From: an uncultured Erysipelotrichaceae bacterium
Lineage (GTDB): Bacteria > Bacillota_I > Bacilli_A > RF39 > UBA660
Direction: 5' to 3'
Assembly: GCA_902766875.1 (NCBI GenBank)
Contig: CACXFI010000052.1
Span: 1-6,366, forward strand
DNA: 6,366 bases
The notes below the pieces were generated by a model. That model saw only the letters and a program-made list of their open reading frames with translations. It was not told the origin of the DNA and did no database searches. Positions 1 to 5,989 of the stretch are shown in pieces; positions within the stretch are counted from its first letter, which is position 1, and each line of letters starts with the position of its first letter. A program made the translations under genes and the position numbers.

Positions 1-5
1 CCCAT
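1..5 (-). CDS. Start of a divergent gene, truncated by the window edge
   Basis: Only the first codon and two further bases (Met, then a GG-beginning codon) lie in the window. The start is supported by a minus-strand ATG at 5-3 preceded by TAAGGAGA (20-13), with 8 bases between GGAG and ATG. This matches the AGGAGATGA-type site used by uvrB. An alternative ATG at 13-11 directly abuts GGAG and is too close to be used. An extended -10 box lies just upstream on the same strand. The product cannot be identified. It is divergent from uvrB, so it is not part of that transcript. Confidence 0.55.
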
Positions 6-25
6 TTTGTCATCTCCTTATACAA

Positions 26-34
26 ATTATATCA
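26..34 (-). promoter_or_regulatory. Extended -10 promoter of the divergent gene
   Basis: Read on the minus strand, positions 34-26 give TGATATAAT, a perfect TATAAT with an upstream TG one base away. No convincing -35 hexamer lies 16-18 bases upstream: the best matches there are GTGTTT or AGTGTT. The promoter therefore appears to rely on the extended -10 or on an activator. Transcription would begin near position 19, giving a leader of only about 14 bases that is mostly the ribosome binding site. Confidence 0.5.
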
Positions 35-36
35 AA

Positions 37-77
37 AATAAAAATGTAAACACTTTTTTTGTGTCTACATTTATATT
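37..77. promoter_or_regulatory. Long imperfect palindrome, possible operator
   Basis: The core is ATGTAAACAC (44-53), a seven-T centre (54-60), and GTGTCTACAT (61-70). The two 10-base arms pair with a single mismatch. Pairing continues outward with one further mismatch: 43-42 with 71-72, then 40-37 with 74-77. It covers the missing -35 region of the divergent promoter and lies about 30 bases upstream of the uvrB -35. This is where a dimeric regulator of the divergent gene would sit. The core contains GT and AC steps, so it is less likely to be simple AT-rich chance. It does not match the Bacillus LexA box, CIRCE or PerR box as known to me. The T-run in the loop, not after the stem, argues against a terminator. 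Confidence 0.4.
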
Positions 78-104
78 ATCACTTCACATATGACTACTTT
101 TTAA

Positions 105-133
105 TTGTATTTATATATCTATTTTGATATAAT
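105..133 (+). promoter_or_regulatory. uvrB promoter
   Basis: The -10 is TATAAT (128-133) with an extended TG at 125-126. The -35 is TTGTAT (105-110) and the spacer is exactly 17 bases. Transcription should start near 140, leaving a leader of about 20 bases. The leader holds AGGAG (147-151), 8 bases before the ATG at 160. No LexA-like SOS box of the Bacillus type (CGAAC...GTTCG) is visible here, so there is no sign of SOS control. Confidence 0.65.
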
Positions 134-159
134 ATATATGCCTTATAGGAGATGATAAT

Positions 160-2115
160 ATGTTTAATCTAGTATCAAATTATAAACCTAATGGAGATCA
201 GCCACAAGCTATAAAAGAATTAGTAGATGGGCTAAATTCAGGTAAAAAAGATCAAGTATTACTAGGAGCAACCGGAACAGGTAAAACTTTTACTATCGCT
301 AACGTCATAAAAGAAGTAAATAAACCTACCTTAGTACTAGCTCATAATAAAACACTAGCTGGACAACTATATAGTGAATTTAAAGAAATGTTTCCAGATA
401 ATAGAGTAGAGTATTTTGTCTCTTATTATGATTATTATCAACCAGAAGCCTATGTACCAAGTACTGATACATACATAGAAAAAGACTCTTCTATAAATGA
501 TGAAATAGATGAATTAAGACATAGTGCAACTTCAGCATTATTATCTAGACGTGATGTTATAGTAGTAGCATCAGTATCTTGTATCTATGGTATAGGAGAA
601 GTAGAAGAATATAGAAATAAAATATTAACTTTAAATAAAGATGAAGATGTAAGTAGAGATAGTATCTTAAAAAAATTAGTCAACATGCTATATGAAAGAA
701 ATGATATAGATTTAAAAAGAGGTACTTTTAGAGTAAGAGGAGATTCTTTAGAAATAGTACCAGCATCTAATCACACTAATGGAATATTAATAGAATTCTT
801 TGGAGATACTATAGATAGAATTAGTGAATTTGACCTGGTAACAGGAAAACTTATTAATGAAAAGAAAACAGTATCTATATTCCCAGCTTCACACTTTGTA
901 ACTAATGATGAAAAATTAAAAGAGTCCATAAGAAGAATAAAAGAAGAATTAGAAACAAGAATAAAATATTATAATGATAAAGGTAAATATATAGAAGAAC
1001 AAAGGATTAGAGAAAGAACTAACTATGATATGGAGATGCTTTCTGAAACTGGATTTTGTCGTGGAATAGAAAATTATTCTAGACATATAGCTCTAAGAGA
1101 AGAAGGAGAAACCCCTACCTGTCTAATTGATTTCTTCCCTAAAGACTTTTTATTAGTAATAGATGAATCTCATGTAACTATACCTCAAGTAAGAGGTATG
1201 TATAATGGTGATAGAGCTAGAAAATTAAATTTAGTAGAATATGGATTTAGATTACCTAGTGCTCTAGATAATAGACCATTAAAATTTGATGAGTTTGAAA
1301 AGAAGATAAATCAAGTTATCTATGTCTCAGCTACTCCTGGTGATTATGAGCTTGATAAAACTAATGGAGAAATAGTAGAACAAATAATAAGACCTACTGG
1401 TTTATTAGATCCAATAATAGATGTAAGAACATCTAAAAACCAAATAGATAATTTGGTAGAAGAAATTAATAAAAATATAAATAATAATGAAAGAGTATTA
1501 ATAACTACTCTAACTATTAGAATGGCAGAAGAATTAACTAATTATCTTAAAAATATTGATATTAAAGTAGCATATCTTCATAATGAAATAAAAACACTAG
1601 AAAGGCTTAGAATAATTAGAGATTTAAGATTAGGTAAATATGATGTAGTAGTAGGTATAAATTTATTAAGAGAAGGAATAGATATACCAGAAGTATCTCT
1701 AATTGCTATTATGGATGCTGATAAACAAGGATTCTTAAGAAGTAGTAGAAGTTTAATTCAAACAATAGGTAGAGCTGCCAGAAATTCTAATGGTAGAGTT
1801 ATTATGTATGCAGATACCATTAGTGAATCTATGGAAATAGCGATTAATGAAACAAAAAGAAGAAGAGAAATACAAGATAATTATAATAAAGAACATAATA
1901 TAATACCTAAAACTATAATTAAAGATATAAAAGATACTATAAGTAATACAGAAGAAGTAATAGATAATAAGAAAACTACTGATAAATTATCTAAAAAAGA
2001 AAAAGAAAGAATAATAGATGAACTTACTCATGAAATGAGAAGAGCTGCCAAAGAATTAGATTTTGAAAGAGCTACAGAACTAAGAGATATTATTTTTGAA
2101 ATGAAAAGTGAATAA
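160..2115 (+). CDS. uvrB: UvrABC excinuclease subunit B
   Basis: UvrB is the damage-verifying helicase of nucleotide excision repair. It is loaded onto DNA by UvrA, checks the lesion, and recruits UvrC for incision. The protein has 651 residues, close to the usual length of about 660. Visible signatures in order are: Walker A GATGTGKT (36-43); the tyrosine-rich beta-hairpin YYDYYQPEAYVP (89-100) that inserts between the DNA strands; the DESH Walker B box (335-338); motif III SATP (390-393); motif V NLLREGID (501-508); motif VI QTIGRAARN (534-542); and a C-terminal UVR domain (about 617-646) that binds UvrA or UvrC. The linker before that domain is Lys/Asp/Thr-rich. The ATG start has AGGAG 8 bases upstream. 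The gene ends with tandem TAA TAA. No uvrA follows, although many bacteria place it directly downstream. All key residues are intact, so the gene should be functional. Confidence 0.97.
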   Translation: MFNLVSNYKPNGDQPQAIKELVDGLNSGKKDQVLLGATGTGKTFTIANVIKEVNKPTLVLAHNKTLAGQLYSEFKEMFPDNRVEYFVSYYDYYQPEAYVPSTDTYIEKDSSINDEIDELRHSATSALLSRRDVIVVASVSCIYGIGEVEEYRNKILTLNKDEDVSRDSILKKLVNMLYERNDIDLKRGTFRVRGDSLEIVPASNHTNGILIEFFGDTIDRISEFDLVTGKLINEKKTVSIFPASHFVTNDEKLKESIRRIKEELETRIKYYNDKGKYIEEQRIRERTNYDMEMLSETGFCRGIENYSRHIALREEGETPTCLIDFFPKDFLLVIDESHVTIPQVRGMYNGDRARKLNLVEYGFRLPSALDNRPLKFDEFEKKINQVIYVSATPGDYELDKTNGEIVEQIIRPTGLLDPIIDVRTSKNQIDNLVEEINKNINNNERVLITTLTIRMAEELTNYLKNIDIKVAYLHNEIKTLERLRIIRDLRLGKYDVVVGINLLREGIDIPEVSLIAIMDADKQGFLRSSRSLIQTIGRAARNSNGRVIMYADTISESMEIAINETKRRREIQDNYNKEHNIIPKTIIKDIKDTISNTEEVIDNKKTTDKLSKKEKERIIDELTHEMRRAAKELDFERATELRDIIFEMKSE

Positions 2116-2159
2116 TAAAAAAATATATAAAAAATGCTAAATTTAAACATAATGATATA

Positions 2160-2188
2160 TTTACTATTATTAAATCTGATGATATAAT
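2160..2188 (+). promoter_or_regulatory. Promoter of the glycan operon
   Basis: The -35 is TTTACT (2160-2165), the spacer is 17 bases, and the -10 is a perfect TATAAT (2183-2188) with an extended TG at 2180-2181. This lies in the gap after uvrB and would start transcription near 2195, leaving a leader of about 55 bases before the membrane protein gene. It implies that the glycan genes are transcribed independently of uvrB. Nothing recognisable as a riboswitch is seen in the leader. Confidence 0.6.
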
Positions 2189-2191
2189 AAT
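2166..2191. repeat. AT-only inverted repeat over the promoter
   Basis: ATTATTAAATC (2166-2176) and GATATAATAAT (2181-2191) can pair at 10 of 11 positions around a TGAT loop. The repeat covers exactly the spacer and -10 of the glycan promoter. It could be a weak terminator for uvrB, but no T-run follows and only one C-G pair is present. It could also be an operator, or a chance product of the AT-rich DNA. No stronger terminator is visible after uvrB. Confidence 0.25.
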
Positions 2192-2241
2192 TTATGAATT
2201 AAGTTATTATGCGTTTAGTATTTTATTAAGATTCTAGAAAT

Positions 2242-2247
2242 GGTGAT
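2242..2247 (+). promoter_or_regulatory. Atypical ribosome binding site (GGTGAT)
   Basis: The membrane protein start at 2251 has no AGGAG. It is preceded by GGTGAT only 3 bases away. This matches the downstream half of the full AGGAGGTGAT complement of the 16S tail, so the short spacing is geometrically correct. It is a weaker site than those of the three genes that follow, which fits low expression of a large membrane enzyme. It supports ATG 2251 as the start, since the other nearby ATG (2240) is out of frame. Confidence 0.5.
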
Positions 2248-2250
2248 TAT

Positions 2251-3660
2251 ATGTTCAATTGGAAAATAACAAAAGATAATTTAAGAATAGAATGGGGAAT
2301 AGCAATTGCAATTGCTATACTAATGCTAATTATGTTCGAATATATAGATTTAAAAAGTTTAACTATATGGAGTACAAATATATTAGATTGTATAGCTGAT
2401 GGTGACATAACAAAATATTATCAATTTACTGCATTAAATTTACATAATCTATCTCATCAATATGTATCTGGAACGCTTTATAGTTTGATACCTTGGTCTA
2501 TATGGAATATTCCTATATGGATATTCCAAAGATATTTTGGATATGATATAGCAAACTCTTCATTTTCTTTACTATGGTCTAAATTATTTTTAGTATTAGC
2601 ACTTATAATTACTTTAATTTATACATATAAAATAGTTATTTATATAACTAAAGATAGGAATAAAGCAAAATGGTCTGTTTATCTCTCTTTTAGTTATCTT
2701 TATACATATATAGGACTATTTTATGCAGGCCAAAATGATATTTTAATTTGTATGTTGGGAACTATCGCTATATATCATCTAATTAAAAGTGATAATAACA
2801 ACAATCCTTTATTTTATCTATTTGCAAGTTTAGCAATATCAGTTAAATATTTCTTTTTCATACCTTATACAATATTAATACTTTTAACGGAAAAGAAATT
2901 ATTTAAAATATTCTATAAATTGTTTATTGGTATTATCCCTATATTATTGTTTAAACTAATTTGCTATAAGATGCCTATGTATTTAGAGTCAAGCACTAAA
3001 AATGCTAGTAATACTATATTCCAAAACATAATTTCACACTCATTTTCAATCATTGATGGATATTCTTTATCTTTATTTATATTTGCTCTTGTTATTTTAG
3101 CATTTATTGCATATATAAAAAGGTTTGAAGATAAACAAGATAGGGCAAAGAGTATTATATATTTTACTACAGCATCTTACATTTTATTATTTATGTTTTC
3201 ATCTCATGAATTTTACAGAATGATATTATTAATGCCGTATATTTTTATTCTATTTTCATTAAATAAAAATATTTTTAGATTAAACATAATACTAGAAACA
3301 TTGCTTAGTTTATTTCACTTTATTGCACTACTTGCCGCTTCTAATTATTATATTTTATCAGCACCAATGTCTATGTATGGAAATATTATAAATACAGTTT
3401 TTAATACTCAATTAAAGAGTAAATATATATTAGGCCATATCATATATCATTTTTTATCCCAAGAAAGTGGATTAATGATTGGACAAATTAGTGCTACTAT
3501 ATCTTTTGCTTGCCTAGTACTTATATTAATTATTAATTATCCTAATAATAAATTTAAATTTCCAAAAGAAGAATCTAAGTGTGAAAGATATATAATTATA
3601 TGTAGAGGATTAATAATATTACCAGCGTTATTAGTATTATTAGTTGGATATTTTAAATAG
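2251..3660 (+). CDS. Polytopic membrane protein, probable GT-C glycosyltransferase
   Basis: The protein has 469 residues and about 11-12 predicted membrane segments (roughly 12-31, 75-92, 110-132, 143-158, 160-178, 186-212, 217-238, 268-288, 302-316, 324-340, 345-366, 410-429 and 447-466). After the first segment comes an acidic loop, DCIADGD (46-52), where GT-C enzymes usually carry catalytic or metal-binding acids. A GQND box (160-163) is followed by a segment ending in SVK (197-199). This resembles the GQxD and K-containing layout of GT87/DUF2029-type mannosyltransferases. A late SHEFYRM stretch (318-324) lies at a membrane edge. GT-C enzymes use polyprenyl-phosphate sugars on the outer face of the membrane. 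The gene opens an operon of sugar-nucleotide enzymes, which supports a role in transferring a sugar to a surface glycan. A flippase or polymerase is the main alternative; sugar and acceptor are unknown. Confidence 0.6.
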   Translation: MFNWKITKDNLRIEWGIAIAIAILMLIMFEYIDLKSLTIWSTNILDCIADGDITKYYQFTALNLHNLSHQYVSGTLYSLIPWSIWNIPIWIFQRYFGYDIANSSFSLLWSKLFLVLALIITLIYTYKIVIYITKDRNKAKWSVYLSFSYLYTYIGLFYAGQNDILICMLGTIAIYHLIKSDNNNNPLFYLFASLAISVKYFFFIPYTILILLTEKKLFKIFYKLFIGIIPILLFKLICYKMPMYLESSTKNASNTIFQNIISHSFSIIDGYSLSLFIFALVILAFIAYIKRFEDKQDRAKSIIYFTTASYILLFMFSSHEFYRMILLMPYIFILFSLNKNIFRLNIILETLLSLFHFIALLAASNYYILSAPMSMYGNIINTVFNTQLKSKYILGHIIYHFLSQESGLMIGQISATISFACLVLILIINYPNNKFKFPKEESKCERYIIICRGLIILPALLVLLVGYFK

Positions 3661-3665
3661 GAGGT
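3659..3665 (+). promoter_or_regulatory. Strong SD overlapping the upstream stop codon
   Basis: AGGAGGT at 3659-3665 uses the last two bases of the TAG stop of the membrane protein gene (3658-3660). Five bases separate AGGAGG from the ATG at 3670. Ribosomes ending the upstream gene would cover this site, which suggests translational coupling. Confidence 0.7.
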
Positions 3666-3669
3666 ATTT

Positions 3670-4797
3670 ATGATTAAATTTAATATTCCACCATATGTTG
3701 GAAAAGAAGAAGAATATATTCATAAAGCAATTATGAATCAAAAAATTTGTGGAGATGGAGAGTTTACAAAAAAATGTCACGAGTGGCTTAAAGAAAAAAC
3801 AAATAGCTATCCATTACTAACAACATCATGTACACACTCATTAGAAATGGCTGCTTTACTTAGCAATATAAAGCCAGGAGATGAGGTTATAATGCCGGCT
3901 TTTACATTTGTTTCTACAGCAGATGCTTTTGTTTTGCGAGGTGCAAAAATTATATTTGTCGATATTAGACCTGACACAATGAATATAGATGAAAACTTAA
4001 TAGAGCAAGCAATAACTGATAAAACTAAAGCCATTGTACCAGTTCATTATGCAGGAGTGGCATGTGAAATGGATAAAATAATGGAAATAGCAAAAAAACA
4101 TAACTTAATTGTAATAGAGGATGCTGCCCAAGGAGTTATGAGTACATACAAAGGAAAAGCTCTTGGTAGCATAGGAGATTTTGGATGTTATAGCTTTCAC
4201 GAAACTAAGAACTATAGTATGGGTGAAGGTGGTGCAATTTTAATTAATGACAAAAATAAAGTTGAAGAGGCAGAAATAATTAGAGAAAAAGGTACAAATA
4301 GAAGTAAATTTTTGAGAGGGCAAATAGATAAATATACTTGGGTAGCTGCTGGCTCATCTTATTTACCAAGTGATATAAATGCAGCATATTTATATGCTCA
4401 ACTTGAAAAAGCTAATGAAATAAATGAAAATAGATTGGATAGCTGGAATAGATACTATAATGGTCTTAAAGAATTAGAAAAAGAAGGATATATTAGATTA
4501 CCGTATATTCCAGAAGGTTGCTGTCATAATGCTCATATGTTTTATATAAAAGCAAAAGATATAGATGAAAGACAGAGATTAATTGAATATTTGAAGAAAA
4601 ATGATGTTAGTAGCGCATTTCACTACATTCCCTTACATACAGCACCTGCAGGCAAAAAATACGGCGTATTTGTAGGTGAAGATATTTATACTACTAAGGA
4701 AAGTGAAAGATTATTAAGATTACCAATGTATTACGGATTAGAAAAAGAAAATATTGATAGAACATGCCATTTAATAAAAAAATTTTATAAAAAATAA
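3670..4797 (+). CDS. wecE: dTDP-4-amino-4,6-dideoxygalactose transaminase (WecE/RffA type)
   Basis: This is a PLP-dependent aminotransferase of the DegT/DnrJ/EryC1/StrS family. WecE/RffA converts dTDP-4-keto-6-deoxy-D-glucose plus glutamate to dTDP-4-amino-4,6-dideoxy-D-galactose (dTDP-Fuc4N) in the cytoplasm. The length of 375 residues equals the E. coli enzyme within one residue. Visible marks are: PAFTFVSTADA (76-86); VIEDAAQGV (148-156) with the PLP-nitrogen Asp at 151; the Schiff-base Lys180 in SFHETKNYSMGEGGA; REKGTNRSKFLRGQIDKYTW (205-224); GSSYLPSDINAAYLYAQLE (228-246); and the C-terminal HYIPLHTAPAGKKYG (318-332) and RLPMYYGL (350-357). These stretches are typical of the WecE/RffA subgroup. 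The substrate would come from RmlA and RmlB, not encoded in this window. A change to another 4-keto sugar is possible, but the subgroup match is strong. Confidence 0.85.
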   Translation: MIKFNIPPYVGKEEEYIHKAIMNQKICGDGEFTKKCHEWLKEKTNSYPLLTTSCTHSLEMAALLSNIKPGDEVIMPAFTFVSTADAFVLRGAKIIFVDIRPDTMNIDENLIEQAITDKTKAIVPVHYAGVACEMDKIMEIAKKHNLIVIEDAAQGVMSTYKGKALGSIGDFGCYSFHETKNYSMGEGGAILINDKNKVEEAEIIREKGTNRSKFLRGQIDKYTWVAAGSSYLPSDINAAYLYAQLEKANEINENRLDSWNRYYNGLKELEKEGYIRLPYIPEGCCHNAHMFYIKAKDIDERQRLIEYLKKNDVSSAFHYIPLHTAPAGKKYGVFVGEDIYTTKESERLLRLPMYYGLEKENIDRTCHLIKKFYKK

Positions 4798-4824
4798 CTT
4801 ATAAAAAAATCTAATTAAACACAT

Positions 4825-4843
4825 AATTATTTAAACAATAATT
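4825..4843. repeat. Small AT-only inverted repeat between genes
   Basis: AATTATT (4825-4831) and AATAATT (4837-4843) are perfect complements around a 5-base loop. They lie in the 72-base gap between the aminotransferase and the ATP-grasp gene. With no G or C in the stem it would be unstable, and no T-run follows. It is probably chance or an mRNA processing hairpin. No convincing promoter is seen in this gap. Confidence 0.2.
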
Positions 4844-4869
4844 CAACAATAAGAGGAGGTATATAATTT

Positions 4870-5976
4870 ATGAAAAAATTAGTAATTATTGGAGCTAATG
4901 ATTTTCAAAACCAATTAATATTAAAAGCTAAAGATATAGGATATGAAACACATGTTTTTGCTTGGAAAGAAGGAGCAATTGGAGAAAAAACAGCTGATTA
5001 TTTTTATCCTATTAGCATTGTTGAAAAAGAAAAAATATTAGATGAATGTCGTAAAATTAATCCTTCTGGCATATGTTCTATAGCTTCTGATTTAGCTACA
5101 ATTACAGTTAATTATGTTGCTGAAAATTTAGGACTACCATGTAATGGTATTAATACTACTATTTGGTGTACTAATAAGTATGAGATGAGAAAAAAGTTAA
5201 AGAATGCAGGAGTGAAAACTCCAGGATTTATAAAAACTAAACTAGGCAAAGATGTAGATTTATCAGGTTTAAAATTCCCACTTATTGTAAAACCTACAGA
5301 TCGTTCAGGAAGTAGGGGAATTACTAAAATATTTAGTAATAATGAACTTAACAAAGCTATTGAGTATTCTATTAAAGATTCTTTTGAAAAAGAAGCTATT
5401 ATAGAAGAATATATTAATGGTTCTGAATATAGTTGTGAGTGTATATCTTATGAAGGAAAACATCATTTTCTAACTTTCACAAAAAAATTTACTACTGGGT
5501 CTCCTAATTTTATTGAAACTGGACATATCCAGCCTTCTGATATTGATATAAAATTACAAAAAGATATTATAAGCGAAATATTCAAAGCATTAGATGCTTT
5601 AGAAATTACTAATGGAGCCAGTCATACTGAATTTAAATTAGACGATAATGGTAATATAGGAATTATTGAAATTGGTGCTAGAATGGGTGGAGATTGTATT
5701 GGCTCTGATTTAGTGTATCTTTCTACAGGATATGATTATTTAAAAATGGTTATTGATGCATCTGTAGGTAATTCTTTAGATTTATCAAAAAAGATAGAAC
5801 CTAGAAAAACTGCTATTAAGTTTATATTTAATCAAGAAGATCTAAATGAATTTGAAAAATTTAAAAAAGATAATTCTGATGAAATATATCGTATCAGTGA
5901 TTTTAATTATGATAATATTGGAAATGTAGCAGATAGTTCTAGCAGGATAGGATATTATATTTATTTTTTAAATTAA
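4870..5976 (+). CDS. ATP-grasp carboxylate-amine ligase
   Basis: ATP-grasp enzymes activate a carboxylate as an acyl phosphate and join it to an amine or thiol. This 368-residue protein has the usual three parts. The N-terminal pre-ATP-grasp fold has a nucleotide-type opening, LVIIGANDFQ (4-13). The central ATP-binding region has LIVKPTDRSGSRG (138-150) with the ATP-contacting Lys141 and the adenine-contact segment IIEEYI (177-182). The catalytic lobe has HTEF with Glu254 and IIEIGARMGGD with Glu267 and Arg271, which hold Mg and phosphate. The best overall resemblance is to PurK/CarB-like and amino-acid ligases found in biosynthetic clusters. It follows a Fuc4N-forming aminotransferase, so acylation of a sugar amine with an amino acid is a reasonable inference, not shown. 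AGGAGGT (4854-4860) lies 9 bases before the ATG. No signal peptide is visible; it should be cytoplasmic. The substrate cannot be read from the sequence. Confidence 0.85.
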   Translation: MKKLVIIGANDFQNQLILKAKDIGYETHVFAWKEGAIGEKTADYFYPISIVEKEKILDECRKINPSGICSIASDLATITVNYVAENLGLPCNGINTTIWCTNKYEMRKKLKNAGVKTPGFIKTKLGKDVDLSGLKFPLIVKPTDRSGSRGITKIFSNNELNKAIEYSIKDSFEKEAIIEEYINGSEYSCECISYEGKHHFLTFTKKFTTGSPNFIETGHIQPSDIDIKLQKDIISEIFKALDALEITNGASHTEFKLDDNGNIGIIEIGARMGGDCIGSDLVYLSTGYDYLKMVIDASVGNSLDLSKKIEPRKTAIKFIFNQEDLNEFEKFKKDNSDEIYRISDFNYDNIGNVADSSSRIGYYIYFLN

Positions 5977-5981
5977 GGAGG
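5975..5981 (+). promoter_or_regulatory. Strong SD overlapping the ATP-grasp stop codon
   Basis: AAGGAGG at 5975-5981 shares two bases with the TAA stop (5974-5976) and stands 8 bases before the ATG at 5990. It fixes the start of the next gene and suggests that the two are translationally coupled. Confidence 0.7.
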
Positions 5982-5989
5982 ATATTAAA

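Noticed and set aside
2134..2187. Possible 17-codon peptide starting at ATG 2134
   Set aside because: No ribosome binding site precedes it, the composition is just AT-rich Leu/Ile/Asn, and it overlaps the -35 and -10 of the next promoter.
2112..2237. Stop-free stretch of about 40 codons after uvrB, ending at TAG 2235-2237
   Set aside because: It is not in frame with uvrB, has no in-frame ATG, GTG or TTG start near an SD, and overlaps the glycan promoter. It is best seen as intergenic DNA.
2499..2527. Adjacent near-duplicate TATATGGAATATTCC / TATATGGATATTCC with internal palindrome
   Set aside because: It lies within the membrane protein gene and encodes WNIPIWIF in different phases. Protein sequence constraint and AT-rich codons explain it better than a regulatory repeat.
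3807..4034. 75-residue open frame on the minus strand
   Set aside because: It lies wholly inside the well-supported aminotransferase gene in antisense, has no ribosome binding site evidence and no recognisable domain.
5112..5354. 80-residue open frame on the minus strand
   Set aside because: It is antisense to the ATP-grasp gene over its conserved ATP-binding region, and is explained by the coding constraint of that gene.
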